34,474 bases of DNA from a virus, in the IMG/VR virus record IMGVR_UViG_3300044695_003172, positions 1 through 34,474 of that record. The stretch is one strand, 5' to 3'. Position numbers and translations under genes: made by a program. Position 1 is the stretch's first letter. Every line of letters starts with the position of its first letter. Shown piece by piece: positions 26,336 to 34,474 of the stretch. The notes beneath the pieces were generated by a model. The model did no database searches. It was not told the DNA's origin and worked only from the letters and a program-made list of their open reading frames with translations.

Positions 26336-26865
26336 TATGATGCAAACCCAACAATAACATATTTTGTTCCAGACTTTATAGGTTCTGCTGAGTGAGAAAA
26401 CTCTTCTGAAGATGGAAACATAATTAAAGTATTTTTTTCTGGCTTTATGGGCATAGAAAGTTTTGTAAAAACTATTTCGCCTCCAGAATAGTTACTATTT
26501 AAATAAATTAAAATAGATATTTTTCTTGGAAACTCATCAGTTGCATCTGTGTGTTCTTTAAAAAACTGCCCTTCTTTGTACCTTACAAGTTGATACTCTG
26601 TTTTATAAAAATCAATGTCGTAGGTCTTTGAATACTCAGACAGTATCGGCTCAACTTCTTTAGTCACAAAATTTTGCAAGATTAAACATGGTGTGGTAGA
26701 CGATGCATCTCTTAGGTCTGTTGATTTTTTTAAATCTTTGGAATATTTATATCTTGACTCTGCGATACCACCCTGACTCCATTTACTTTCAGAATAAGAC
26801 TCTACGATTTTTTCTATCTCAACACCATTCAGTTGTTTTATTAAAATCTTATCCTTATTGTTCAT
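26335..26865 (-). CDS. 2-oxoglutarate/Fe(II)-dependent oxygenase in the terminase operon
   Basis: Compact member of the family. His105 and Asp107 (KEHTDATDE), His158 (EEFSHSAEPI) and Lys168 (GTKYVIVGF) form the iron and 2-oxoglutarate sites. YSGGEIVFTKL gives the core strands. Shares the GTKYVIV end and GGEI core with the enzyme at 15735, and less with that at 3134. At 176 aa it is a minimal domain. Its location between terminase genes suggests late expression; a virion protein or DNA could be the substrate, which is inference. Confidence 0.85.
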   Translation of the reverse strand: MNNKDKILIKQLNGVEIEKIVESYSESKWSQGGIAESRYKYSKDLKKSTDLRDASSTTPCLILQNFVTKEVEPILSEYSKTYDIDFYKTEYQLVRYKEGQFFKEHTDATDEFPRKISILIYLNSNYSGGEIVFTKLSMPIKPEKNTLIMFPSSEEFSHSAEPIKSGTKYVIVGFAS

Positions 26866-27400
26866 CTGAAACCACCGAAACTACTGTTATGACTTCATCC
26901 TTTTTTGCAAACAGGGACAGCCTTCTCATTATTTCATCACGTACTTCAGGATATTCAGAAGCAATGTCCTTTAAAATAAGCACTAAAACTTCTTGTCGCT
27001 TTTCAATTTCCATCATTTCTTCAGCAAGTTCTTTATTCTCAAGCAGTCCAGCCTTTTGCAACATATCAATACGCTTAGACTCAATGTCCATTACAAGTTT
27101 GATTGCTGCAGTCTTTGCACTAAGATTATTTGTCATTGATGCTTCATCGATAACTTCATATGTTCGAGATACCAACTTGCTATAGTGTGTGTCTGCTGCT
27201 GCTAGTGCTTCTTTAGCACGAGCACGAATAGCGTCATTCGCAGATGCCATAACCTTCCACTCATTTATAAGTGTTACAACTTTTTGTCGTGGTATGGATA
27301 GTTGTTTTGAAATTACAGTTGGGTCATTGCCTTTTAGGTATTCTTCTACCACTAGGTTTACCTGATCAAGATGTTTTATTAAATCATCTTCAGTTGACAT
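26855..27400 (-). CDS. Terminase small subunit candidate
   Basis: An N-terminal helix-turn-helix (YLKGNDPTVISKQLSIPRQK, residues about 20-39) is followed by long helices (ARAKEALAAADTHYSKLVSR) and a C-terminal coiled region. This is the layout of phage small terminases, which bind the packaging start site as ring oligomers. At 181 aa the length fits. Position upstream of the large subunit supports it, although the oxygenase intervenes. Overlaps the oxygenase by 11 bases. Confidence 0.65.
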   Translation of the reverse strand: MSTEDDLIKHLDQVNLVVEEYLKGNDPTVISKQLSIPRQKVVTLINEWKVMASANDAIRARAKEALAAADTHYSKLVSRTYEVIDEASMTNNLSAKTAAIKLVMDIESKRIDMLQKAGLLENKELAEEMMEIEKRQEVLVLILKDIASEYPEVRDEIMRRLSLFAKKDEVITVVSVVSDEQ

Positions 27401-27632
27401 ACTTACCCTCTAGTCTGTTTATCTCATCTTTAATATAGAATATTGCCTTCTCAAGGTCCTGGATTGTTTTTGATTCATCCTTGATTCCTGCTCTCCACAA
27501 ATACTTAAATGCATTACCAATATTAAAGTTGCGATGTCTTGTAATCTGAATGCACTCTACTCCAGAAGGATCTGTTGTGTAGTGTATTGGATGATTAACC
27601 TGATCAACAGTTATGTTTAGGTTCTCACTCAT
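27390..27632 (-). CDS. DUF3310 protein, 80 aa
   Basis: Contains VNHPIHYTTDPSGVECIQIT, NIGNAFKYLWRAG and DLEKAIFYIKDEI, the full DUF3310 pattern (H-P-x-H-Y, then N-x-x-K-Y-x-x-R). These are found across phages and sometimes annotated as nucleotide kinase-like, but their activity is not established. The ATG at 27632 (or one codon earlier) overlaps the upstream microprotein stop. Confidence 0.85.
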   Translation of the reverse strand: MSENLNITVDQVNHPIHYTTDPSGVECIQITRHRNFNIGNAFKYLWRAGIKDESKTIQDLEKAIFYIKDEINRLEGKYVN

Positions 27633-27747
27633 CATCTTCCTCCCAATCAAATGCTTCTGGAATGCTTCGTAGAGTTGCCGTTGCATAAGAAATACCAACT
27701 GCTGCCACTAATGATACTACAAACAGAATATACTTAATCTTTTTCAT
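27625..27747 (-). CDS. Small membrane or secreted protein, 40 aa
   Basis: Begins MKKIKYILFVVSLVAAVGIS, then YATATLRSIPEAFDWEEDDE. One hydrophobic segment after a basic start, and an acidic tail; it could be a signal anchor. No family. ATGA overlap upstream, eight-base overlap downstream. Confidence 0.55.
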   Translation of the reverse strand: MKKIKYILFVVSLVAAVGISYATATLRSIPEAFDWEEDDE

Positions 27748-27899
27748 CGCTTTGATTTCCTTAGTCCAAATTTAGCAAGGTAAACATAGATAGTCTCTAG
27801 AGAGCACCCACACTCCTTGGCAATATCTTCTGGTGTTTTTTTATCCATAAGGTATCTCTTACGCATAAATGTTTCACTTGTATATAGTTTAGCAGACAT
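27744..27899 (-). CDS. Helix-turn-helix DNA-binding protein, 51 aa
   Basis: Reads MSAKLYTSETFMRKRYLMDK, then KTPEDIAKECGCSLETIYVY and LAKFGLRKSKR. A clear homeodomain-like HTH (helix 2 EDIAKECG, turn CS, recognition helix LETIYVYLAKFGL) as in resolvase or transposase-type Myb domains. A small phage transcription or recombination cofactor. ATGA overlap with the next gene. Confidence 0.75.
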   Translation of the reverse strand: MSAKLYTSETFMRKRYLMDKKTPEDIAKECGCSLETIYVYLAKFGLRKSKR

Positions 27900-27903
27900 G
27901 ATA

Positions 27904-28494
27904 CTAGTTGTCAACTCCAATTGCTTTTCCCCAATTCTTTAATGCCCAGTGACCAATACCACAAGCATCTGCTACATCGTTGTCTGTAATAGATCTGTCG
28001 TATATGGTATTAATAAATTTAATTGTTCTCTCCTTGCGAAGATTTCTTTCATAAGATTTATACCAGGATACTGACTTTCCTGGGCTCTGTGACCTTATGT
28101 AAAGTTGCTCATCTTTTGATATTTTTTTATTACCAATATAGTTTTGCCATGTTATTGGAGACACCTTGCCTATAACCTTTGTTCCAGATTGTCCTGCTGA
28201 TCCAAGTATCGCTCCTTGAACTAGAGCAAGGTCTGCAGCAGTCTTAGGACTATTCATAAATACTGTATGCTCAATAACTATTGCTTCAAACCCACCATAA
28301 ATATCAAAAAATGCTTTTACTTTTTTCCCAGCATCCATTACTTTTTCATATACATCTTTTCCTTCAAAATTAATCTTTCCTACAGACTCAAGATCGTCGC
28401 CAGAAAAAAGTGCAAAGGCTAGGCTGTTTGTACTAGCGTCAATAGCGCAAATTTTATGTGGCTTTAGTTCTAGACCCCACTTATTTTTTACCAT
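27904..28494 (-). CDS. RuvC-like Holliday junction resolvase
   Basis: RNase H-fold nuclease that cuts branched DNA before packaging. Acidic residues are Asp19 (ICAIDASTNS), Glu75 (AIVIEHTVFM), and Asp173/Asp176 (TDNDVADACGIGHWAL). ALVQGAI after the Glu is typical. At 196 aa it is slightly longer than RuvC. Function inferred from the active-site pattern and its place among recombination genes. Overlaps the zinc-finger gene by 14 bases. Confidence 0.82.
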   Translation of the reverse strand: MVKNKWGLELKPHKICAIDASTNSLAFALFSGDDLESVGKINFEGKDVYEKVMDAGKKVKAFFDIYGGFEAIVIEHTVFMNSPKTAADLALVQGAILGSAGQSGTKVIGKVSPITWQNYIGNKKISKDEQLYIRSQSPGKSVSWYKSYERNLRKERTIKFINTIYDRSITDNDVADACGIGHWALKNWGKAIGVDN

Positions 28495-28765
28495 TTATCC
28501 TACCTTTTATATCTTTAATTGCCTTTGTAACTGCATCTGGATTAACAGCGCATGAAGAGCAAACTGGATCATCGTTATATATGGAAAGTGGAGAAGAACA
28601 AGATTTGCAAAGCCTTGTCTTCCCTCTTCTCTTTTGTCTTTTTGAATGAAGATATCTTTCAGCAATTTTTTCTTTTGTTGCTAGATCTCTACACTCTGCA
28701 GAACAGTATATCTGATAAGACACTGACTGCATAAAACTTTTATCACAAAATTTACAATTCTTCAC
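28481..28765 (-). CDS. Zinc-finger protein, 94 aa
   Basis: Four Cys pairs are visible: CKFC, CSAEC, CKSC and CSSC, enough for two zinc sites. Between them is a basic helix (YLHSKRQKRRGKTR) that may bind nucleic acid. The pattern is like small phage HNH-less zinc proteins; no named family. It lies between the resolvase and the Cas4-like nuclease, and overlaps both by 14 bases. Confidence 0.7.
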   Translation of the reverse strand: MKNCKFCDKSFMQSVSYQIYCSAECRDLATKEKIAERYLHSKRQKRRGKTRLCKSCSSPLSIYNDDPVCSSCAVNPDAVTKAIKDIKGRINGKK

Positions 28766-29567
28766 CGAGAATCTCCAGAGGCGCTATTTTTAATACGCCT
28801 GTACCTGCAGACTCACATGCTTTTTTAATTGGGCATGACTTGCATATCTTGGAGTTTGATCTATAGTTTTTGGTTGGCAGGGTTTTATCTTCCCATGTCT
28901 TTCTAACTAGTCTCATCCAATCAAATGCCTGGTCTACCCACCGACGGTAATGATCGTTTACATCTACAGGGATCAAAAGTAGTTCATGATTATTTTTGTT
29001 TTCATAAATCATAACACCAGTTGGTCTCTTTAAGATCTTCATATAAATAAGCAATTGCATTAAGTGACCATTCTTGGCCTTGCCTGATGCCTTTCTATAT
29101 TCAAATCCTTCGTTCATCATTGTTTTAATTTCACCAATGAGTTCTTCTCCTTGCCAATCAAGCATAACGTCACCGTATCCAAAGATAGGTGGGTCATCAT
29201 GCTTAATCTTAAACTCTGTTGTTTGCTCATTATTTTCATCACGATAAATTTTTGCAACCCCAGAATTCATCATTGCGTTTTGAATTCTTGCATGTGACAA
29301 CGTTCCAGCAGTCATATTCGCTGCAGCATATGCGTCAGCATTGTCTTCAAACACTTGTCCATCAAAAGCAAGGTACCAATATCTTGCACACTCTCCATGA
29401 CCATAAGCAATGGTAGATGGAGCAAAAGTCTTCTTTGTTGTATGCTTATCTACACGAGTAATCGTGTATCCTTCTTTAATCTTTGCCTCAAGTCCCGCTA
29501 TATCCATGCGGTGAATCGGCTTTTCTTCTGGCTTTATCATTACGGTGTGTAGTAAATTCTTCGTCAT
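28752..29567 (-). CDS. Cas4/RecB-like PD-(D/E)XK exonuclease
   Basis: A 5'-3' or bidirectional ssDNA exonuclease with an iron-sulfur cluster. Nuclease residues are His92 (GTLSHARI), Asp133 (FGYGDVMLD), Glu146 and Lys148 (IGEIKTM). Cluster ligands are Cys60 (GECARYWY) and Cys242, Cys245, Cys251 (KICKSCPIKKAC). There are no CRISPR genes here, so a replication/recombination role is likely, as in other phages carrying Cas4-like enzymes. At 271 aa it has an additional N-terminal arm. An extended -10 lies 24 bases upstream. Confidence 0.85.
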   Translation of the reverse strand: MTKNLLHTVMIKPEEKPIHRMDIAGLEAKIKEGYTITRVDKHTTKKTFAPSTIAYGHGECARYWYLAFDGQVFEDNADAYAAANMTAGTLSHARIQNAMMNSGVAKIYRDENNEQTTEFKIKHDDPPIFGYGDVMLDWQGEELIGEIKTMMNEGFEYRKASGKAKNGHLMQLLIYMKILKRPTGVMIYENKNNHELLLIPVDVNDHYRRWVDQAFDWMRLVRKTWEDKTLPTKNYRSNSKICKSCPIKKACESAGTGVLKIAPLEILGEEL

Positions 29568-29590
29568 CGTTTCTCGTTTCTATTAGTATA

Positions 29591-29599
29591 AGTATAGCA
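29591..29599 (-). promoter_or_regulatory. Extended -10 promoter of the Cas4-like gene
   Basis: On the minus strand TGCTATACT, immediately followed by a second TATACT. Predicted start near 29584, short leader of about 17 bases. Confidence 0.45.
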
Positions 29600-29601
29600 G
29601 A

Positions 29602-29907
29602 TTAGCGTGTAATATATTTCAGTGCAGACACCAAGTTATTAAGCGACTCTGCTGCCGTATAATAAAGATTCTTCTTTCCACGATCTGACTTGTCCACATT
29701 GGCCATCCATGTTGCTTTAAAAGCCATTTTTGCTGCGATGGCCTGAAGTCTTACAATCTCAACGTGTGCAATATTAATTGGGATGTCTGGCTTTATAATT
29801 AGTTTAGCAATCATTGTAAGTGCAACTGTGAGTTCTTCGTCCTGCATATAGTCTGCAATCTCTGCAAGACCATTTACCATATCTATTGTTGTTCCTTGTT
29901 GTTCCAT
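29602..29907 (-). CDS. Unknown helical protein, 101 aa
   Basis: Begins MEQQGTTIDMVNGLAEIADY and is almost all helical; it contains HVEIVRLQAIAAKMAFKATW and ends SALKYITR. I have an impression of similar proteins in actinophage recombination regions, perhaps an accessory protein. No function. TAATG-type overlap with the upstream gene. Confidence 0.65.
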   Translation of the reverse strand: MEQQGTTIDMVNGLAEIADYMQDEELTVALTMIAKLIIKPDIPINIAHVEIVRLQAIAAKMAFKATWMANVDKSDRGKKNLYYTAAESLNNLVSALKYITR

Positions 29908-30188
29908 TATTCCTCCACCATGTCTTCTAAAATACTCATCTCAATTATAGCAAGTCTGACCTTTGCGTTACCCTCGCCTATTACGACAACTATGGCTGGG
30001 TCCTTACCATTTTTCATTGCATCTGTTGTTGCCTTAGCCCAAACCTCTTTATTCAATGTAAAAGATTTTCCAACTTCTTTAAAGTCTACGACAAAGTTTT
30101 TCCATGAAGCATCACCCTTTTGGGTATTTCGTCCAGAGTTCTTGTGCTGCTTAGCGCCTATTCTTTTAGACTCACTCTTCTCTGTCAT
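29907..30188 (-). CDS. PD-(D/E)XK-like, resolvase candidate, 93 aa
   Basis: Begins MTEKSESKRIGAKQHKNSGR. GDASWKNFVVDFKEVGKSFT holds a D-x-K with a following KSF, which resembles the active strand of archaeal-type Holliday junction resolvases (ExK...SFxL). The protein is short and the first acidic residue is uncertain, so assignment is tentative. The ATG at 30188 overlaps the zinc microprotein end by 17 bases. It sits in the recombination block. Confidence 0.5.
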   Translation of the reverse strand: MTEKSESKRIGAKQHKNSGRNTQKGDASWKNFVVDFKEVGKSFTLNKEVWAKATTDAMKNGKDPAIVVVIGEGNAKVRLAIIEMSILEDMVEE

Positions 30189-30348
30189 TGCCTTTATATT
30201 TCTGCTTGCCAAACTTTACAGTGCTTAGATGTTTTGCTGGACACATCCATGTTGCTGTTTTTGTTTCTGCATAAAGCCTTAGAGATCGTACCTCTACTTT
30301 ACATTCATGGCATACAAACTTACCATGATAGACCGTAAAACTACCCAT
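30172..30348 (-). CDS. Small zinc-binding protein, 58 aa
   Basis: Contains FVCHECKVEVRSL and TWMCPAKHLSTV, giving CxxC...CxxxH, one zinc site, and a basic tail (KFGKQKYKGN). No family recognised. Overlaps the recA end by eight bases. Confidence 0.6.
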   Translation of the reverse strand: MGSFTVYHGKFVCHECKVEVRSLRLYAETKTATWMCPAKHLSTVKFGKQKYKGNDREE

Positions 30349-31351
30349 TTAACTTAGCCTTGATTGATTCTTGCAAGTCAAGATCCTCTCTTACACGATT
30401 AACAAACGCTTCCTTGCCCTGCACCTTTGTTCCATCAGGAAGTATGTACCAGGCACCTGTACGCTCTACAATACCGTTTAGTTCTGCGGTAGTAACCAAA
30501 TCACCAATGGTATCAAGACCAATATCGTCACCTCTAAAGTAAAAATCATACTCACCAGACTGGAACCCTGGAGAGGTTTTGGAGAACTGGAGTTCCCACT
30601 TAATAGTTCTACCAATTTTTTCTTCAATTAATTTATCTCCTACCTTGATCTTGCCCTTAATCGCTTGATTGTCTGACTCTGAAGAAAAGAGTTTAATAAT
30701 ACATGAGGAATAAAACTTAGTAGCCTGACCACCAGAAGGCTGCTGGCTAGTATACATAGCATTAATATTATTACGAGACTGAGAAATGAGAACAAGCAAA
30801 GTTGGCTTAACTTTATTGTTTGCATAGTTAAGCATTTTCCATGCGTTACTAAAGTCACGAGATTCTGCTCCAATCTGCTTTGTATTTTCCAAAGCCTTCA
30901 TCTCATCAGTGTCCTTCTCAAAGTAAATTGCAGGAAGCATTGATGTAATAGAGTCTACCACAATTAAATCAACTCCAGCATTCATAAGACCAACACCTAC
31001 ATCTACCATGTCACTAATAGTTCTTGCTTGTGAGTAGATTAGTTTTTCTGGATCTACCCCAAGTTGTCTGGCCCAGTCTTCTGAGTATGACATTTCAGAG
31101 TCAATCCATGCACACAACTTGCCCTCTGCTTGTGCTAAAGCAATCATCTGAAGGCACATAGAAGACTTTGCGGACGACTTTGATCCCCATATAAGAACCT
31201 GCCTACCATAAGGAAGCCCTCCTCCCAATGCACGGTTTAAACCAAAACTTGGTGTTGGCTGATACTCATAGTTAACCCCAACTCCAGTTCCTAATCTCTT
31301 TCTCAACTTAGGATCAAGTTGTGCTAATGCTTCCTCTACGCTAACTGACAT
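30341..31351 (-). CDS. recA: RecA/UvsX-type recombinase
   Basis: Strand exchange and repair ATPase. Residues: Walker A GSKSSAKSS at 56-64, in which the usual Gly before Lys is Ala; Walker B LIVVDSI at Asp133; and a long L2 loop region (QPSGGQATKFYSS). T4 UvsX has a similarly altered loop (GPSKSFKS), so this is a phage-type RecA. At 336 aa it is complete with a trimmed C-terminus. ATG at 31351 was chosen since GGAGG ends six bases earlier; the DnaE stop overlaps by 11 bases. Works with the nearby resolvase and exonuclease. Confidence 0.9.
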   Translation of the reverse strand: MSVSVEEALAQLDPKLRKRLGTGVGVNYEYQPTPSFGLNRALGGGLPYGRQVLIWGSKSSAKSSMCLQMIALAQAEGKLCAWIDSEMSYSEDWARQLGVDPEKLIYSQARTISDMVDVGVGLMNAGVDLIVVDSITSMLPAIYFEKDTDEMKALENTKQIGAESRDFSNAWKMLNYANNKVKPTLLVLISQSRNNINAMYTSQQPSGGQATKFYSSCIIKLFSSESDNQAIKGKIKVGDKLIEEKIGRTIKWELQFSKTSPGFQSGEYDFYFRGDDIGLDTIGDLVTTAELNGIVERTGAWYILPDGTKVQGKEAFVNRVREDLDLQESIKAKLNG

Positions 31352-34300
31352 GTACATCCTCCAATGTTACTGTTCCGTCTTTTGTTTTTCCAAAATCAAA
31401 CTTATAAGATTTTCCTTCTTCTATACTCATGTATGCTTTTGCAAATGCTGTAGGGAAAACCGTAATAGAGTGAAGGTCTCTACTTGTGTCTGCAAGTGTA
31501 AGAGATGCCATCTTTTTTCCAGTCTTTGTGATTCTTGGCTTAAATGAAATAACAAACATCTCATCATCCTTGTATGGCAACTGCTTGTAACTCAGAAACT
31601 TTACAAGAGCATGCGATGATTCTTTTATCTCATCTGAAGGTATGAAAGAAACAATCCTGTTATCATTACACAAGACAAGATAAGAGCGACCTGTCTCAAT
31701 AGTTGTATTTTCATCGTCAAATATGCCGACACTGCCAGTTTTGTCCAAAATTTCAACTCGTGACCATCCTGTTCCTCGCTTAATTGATTTTACCATACCC
31801 ATAAAAATGTATGATCCCTTTTCTTCAAAGTCAACAATATCCTGAATGAAAGCGTAGTAGTGAGAAGGTATTGTGATATTAAACTCTGGTAGGTTTAAAT
31901 ACTCATATAAGTTCTCTTTAATTTCCTGATCATTTCTAGGGTTGTCATTAAATGTTGCTGCACCGATTGCCCTGAGTGCTTGCAAAGCACGACTGTTTAC
32001 TCCGTTGCCTTTGGTAAATGTAAACTCTTCAAGTTCTTTGTAAGAATTAAATGGTCGTGCCGATATGTATCGTTCACCAATTTTGTCAGATATGAACTTG
32101 ATAGCACTGAGTCCAAACCTAATACCTTTACCCTCAATTTTAAAATCGATATCCGAATCGTTAATGTGAGGTAACTTAATGCTAATGCCCATTCTTTTTG
32201 CTTCAATAAGGTATTCAGTTCTCGCATCTTTATCCTTTTCATTCTTTAACACTGAGTACATAAACTCAAGTGGGTAATAATACTTTAGCCATGCTGTCCA
32301 GTATGATAGCGTTGAGTATGCTACTGCGTGAGACTTGTTGAATGAGTACCCTGCGTGAGCCTCAAAGTCATGCCACAGATCACGAGCAAGATTGGGAGCA
32401 ATAAACTTTGATGCACCCTCTACGAACTTCTCTTTAAACTGATCAAATTCTTTAGCATCTTTTTTCTTGCCAATGATCTTTCTAACCTTATCTGCTTCCG
32501 ACATGGACATACCGCCAAGGTGTACGCATGCTTGCATAACTTGTTCCTGGTAAAGAATACAGCCATAGGTGTCCTCCGTAAATTGTTTTAGTACTTGGTG
32601 AGTATAAGAAATATTTTGACGACCATGCTTGCGATCAACATAGTCCTTTCCAATAGTATTCATGGCACCTGGGCGAACTAGAGCATTTGATGCTGCAAGT
32701 TCATTTAGATTTTTTACGCCCATCTTAACAAGAAGGTTTGTGTACGGTGCTGCTTCACATTGAAACACACCCTTTGTGTATCCATCTGAAAGCATCTGAT
32801 ATACATTTGCATCGTCCATCTTAATCTTAAGAAGGTCAATCTTTTTTCCATCTCGCTCTTTAATAATGTCAATTGTGTTCTTGAGAACAGACAAAGTCTT
32901 AAGACCCAAAGCATCAATCTTAATTAGACCAATTCTCTCGGCCTCTTCCATATCAACTCCTACAACAGGAATTCTTTCATCAGACCCAGTAGACGATCTT
33001 GTTTCAAGTGGTGCATATCTAAAGATTGGTTCCTTTGCAGTCACAACACCAGCAGCGTGGATACCTGTACCACGGATACGACCACGAAGTTGTTCTCCGT
33101 AAACCTCTACCTCTGGATATTTTTGACGGAACTCGTATGTTGATTTAGATGTGCAGAAGTCGTCCCATGTGTCTACAGTTTTTAGCACCTTGTTAACATC
33201 TGATAGCGGAATGTTTAGTACTCGTGCAACGTCTCTAACAATTCCCTTGCCTGTAAACTCAAGGAAAGTTGCAATGGATGCAACATGTCGATACTGTCTA
33301 ACAAGATAATCCTTTACTTCTTCACGACGAGTATCTTGAATATCTGTATCAATATCAGGAAAGTCATTGCGTTCTGGGTTAATAAAACGGAAGAACAAAA
33401 GATTGTGCTCAATCGGATCTATGTCTGTAATCTTTAGTGCATAACAAACCAGAGAACCAGCAGATGAGCCACGACCTGGGCCTACCATAATCTCTTCCTT
33501 CTTGGCCCAGTTGATCATGTTACTTACAACAAGGAAGTATGGAGCAAACTTCTTGTCCTTAATAATCTGCAACTCTTCTTGAAGTCTGTCAAGATACTCT
33601 TGGTTTTCTGACAAACCTCGCTCTGCCAAACCTTCCAATGCAACCTTTGCAAGTTCCTTGTCAGGGCTCTTGTACTGTACTGGTAAAAGGTTTAGACCTT
33701 CTTGAATGCCATAGTCTCCTACTGTCTCTGCTAATAGGAGTGTATTTGAGTATATGTCTGGTCGATCAATACCCTGCGCTTCCATGGCTGCTTTAATCTC
33801 TTCGTATGAGAGCAGGTGGATATCAAACTTATTAAATGTAATCTGACGGTCTTCGCCATATAAATAATCAAGGCGTTCCATCATGTTGCCCTTTTTCTTT
33901 GACTTTTCATATGTTGCATCTTTTACAAACTTGCCGTGTGTATTCATAAGCAACTTAAACTCTTGAACTTCTTTTTGTGATGGATCAACATGGTGGCAGT
34001 CTGGTGTAACAATAACCTTAATACCAAACTCATCTGCAAGTTCTATTAAATACTTATTGATGTGTGCTTCATTATGAGGCATAACCTCAATGTAGTAGTC
34101 GTCAGCAAAGCGCTCTTTGAACCAAGAGATATATTTCTTTGCGAGAGCAAACTCTTCTTCCTCAAGTGCTTTAACTAAAACGCTACTTGGGCAAGCAGAA
34201 GAAACAATGATTCCCTCTTTGTATTTTTCTAATATCTCAAAGTCAAATCGTGGCTTCTTAAAGAAACCATCTGTCCAAGATAGTTCGCTAATCTTGTTTA

Positions 34301-34474
34301 GGTTTTCTAAACCAATTTGATTCTTGGCTAGAAGGATAATGTGATTATAGACAAGATCTTGTTGACCTTCTCTTTCAGACTTATCTCGTGTATCAGATAT
34401 GTCTGCACACATGTATCCTTCTAGACCTAGAATTGGCTTAATGCCCTTTGCTTTTGCAATACGGTGCAGTTCCC
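31341..34474 (-). CDS. dnaE: DNA polymerase III alpha subunit (DnaE), 5' end outside window
   Basis: Replicative polymerase. The visible N-terminal part is the PHP domain (KAKGIKPILGLEGYMC at the edge, TPDCHHVD near 33984-34007). The polymerase core has GPGRGSSAGSLVCYALK and the catalytic FPDIDTD near 33342-33362. A helix-hairpin-helix and OB-fold (tRNA_anti type, KSIKRGTGWSRVEIL) follow. An internal Met at 34412 is not the start, because the frame stays open with PHP sequence to the edge. More than 1040 aa are visible; a full DnaE is about 1100-1180 aa, so 60-130 residues are missing. A phage-encoded DnaE1-type subunit makes it largely independent of the host polymerase. Confidence 0.95.
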   Translation of the reverse strand, partial: ELHRIAKAKGIKPILGLEGYMCADISDTRDKSEREGQQDLVYNHIILLAKNQIGLENLNKISELSWTDGFFKKPRFDFEILEKYKEGIIVSSACPSSVLVKALEEEEFALAKKYISWFKERFADDYYIEVMPHNEAHINKYLIELADEFGIKVIVTPDCHHVDPSQKEVQEFKLLMNTHGKFVKDATYEKSKKKGNMMERLDYLYGEDRQITFNKFDIHLLSYEEIKAAMEAQGIDRPDIYSNTLLLAETVGDYGIQEGLNLLPVQYKSPDKELAKVALEGLAERGLSENQEYLDRLQEELQIIKDKKFAPYFLVVSNMINWAKKEEIMVGPGRGSSAGSLVCYALKITDIDPIEHNLLFFRFINPERNDFPDIDTDIQDTRREEVKDYLVRQYRHVASIATFLEFTGKGIVRDVARVLNIPLSDVNKVLKTVDTWDDFCTSKSTYEFRQKYPEVEVYGEQLRGRIRGTGIHAAGVVTAKEPIFRYAPLETRSSTGSDERIPVVGVDMEEAERIGLIKIDALGLKTLSVLKNTIDIIKERDGKKIDLLKIKMDDANVYQMLSDGYTKGVFQCEAAPYTNLLVKMGVKNLNELAASNALVRPGAMNTIGKDYVDRKHGRQNISYTHQVLKQFTEDTYGCILYQEQVMQACVHLGGMSMSEADKVRKIIGKKKDAKEFDQFKEKFVEGASKFIAPNLARDLWHDFEAHAGYSFNKSHAVAYSTLSYWTAWLKYYYPLEFMYSVLKNEKDKDARTEYLIEAKRMGISIKLPHINDSDIDFKIEGKGIRFGLSAIKFISDKIGERYISARPFNSYKELEEFTFTKGNGVNSRALQALRAIGAATFNDNPRNDQEIKENLYEYLNLPEFNITIPSHYYAFIQDIVDFEEKGSYIFMGMVKSIKRGTGWSRVEILDKTGSVGIFDDENTTIETGRSYLVLCNDNRIVSFIPSDEIKESSHALVKFLSYKQLPYKDDEMFVISFKPRITKTGKKMASLTLADTSRDLHSITVFPTAFAKAYMSIEEGKSYKFDFGKTKDGTVTLEDVHVS

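Noticed and set aside
28752-29567. CRISPR-Cas adaptation module because of the Cas4-like gene
   Set aside because: No repeats, cas1 or cas2 in the window; Cas4-like nucleases are common in phage recombination blocks.
31341-34412. DnaE starting at the Met at 34412
   Set aside because: The frame continues to the right edge with clear PHP-domain sequence, so this Met is internal.

Overview
The window looks like part of an AT-rich double-stranded DNA phage genome, or less likely a prophage, that infects an actinobacterium. Phage hallmarks are a large terminase subunit with a small-subunit candidate next to it, a CHAP endolysin, holin-like membrane proteins, a phage-type RecA, RuvC-like and Cas4-like nucleases, a replicative DNA polymerase III alpha subunit, a DUF3310 protein, a free-standing HNH endonuclease, four tRNA genes, and very dense packing with many ATGA and TAATG stop/start overlaps. 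Actinobacterial hallmarks are a WhiB-type iron-sulfur protein, a DUF7455 protein, and an AhpC/AhpD pair of mycobacterial type. The low GC content and the family mix would suit a small-genome freshwater actinobacterium, but that is inference. Portal, major capsid and tape-measure genes were not recognised, so the genome continues beyond the window.

Layout. From 1 to 7139 everything reads rightward: a train of tiny overlapping unknown genes (1-3129), a 2-oxoglutarate/Fe(II) oxygenase, two glutathione-peroxidase-family genes, four small genes, three tRNAs (CAT, TAT and TCT anticodons), a folded leader, and ahpC-ahpD. From 7175 to the right end everything reads leftward. In order along the window: a conserved phage protein, an HNH gene and a gene-free structured stretch (7175-8866); Hsp20; a holin candidate and a XapX-type protein; two tandem luciferase-like proteins; unknowns; WhiB, a methyltransferase and a SLOG-like protein; a thioredoxin, a staphylococcal-type nuclease and two zinc-ribbon proteins; a second oxygenase; a DUF2061 protein and the endolysin; a nucleotidyltransferase and a glycosyltransferase; tRNA-Asn; a secreted subtilase; a proteasome-like Ntn hydrolase; two membrane proteins; a large secreted PA14-like protein; a secreted Ala-rich surface protein; the terminase with a third oxygenase; and finally a replication/recombination block (RuvC-like, Cas4-like, PD-(D/E)XK candidate, RecA, DnaE) that runs off the right edge.

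How the parts fit. The most unusual theme is redox chemistry: AhpC, AhpD, two glutathione peroxidase homologues, a thioredoxin, a WhiB sensor-type protein, three 2OG-Fe(II) oxygenases and two luciferase-like proteins in about 27 kb. The simplest reading is that the phage detoxifies peroxide in a peroxide-sensitive host during infection. A second theme is gene control. About nine genes have a -10 box exactly six bases before the start codon, which predicts leaderless mRNAs, whereas the Hsp20, AhpC, endolysin, holin and protease genes have leaders with Shine-Dalgarno sites, several of them inside potential hairpins. A third theme is secretion: three proteins carry Sec signal peptides, and one of these appears to start at ATA.
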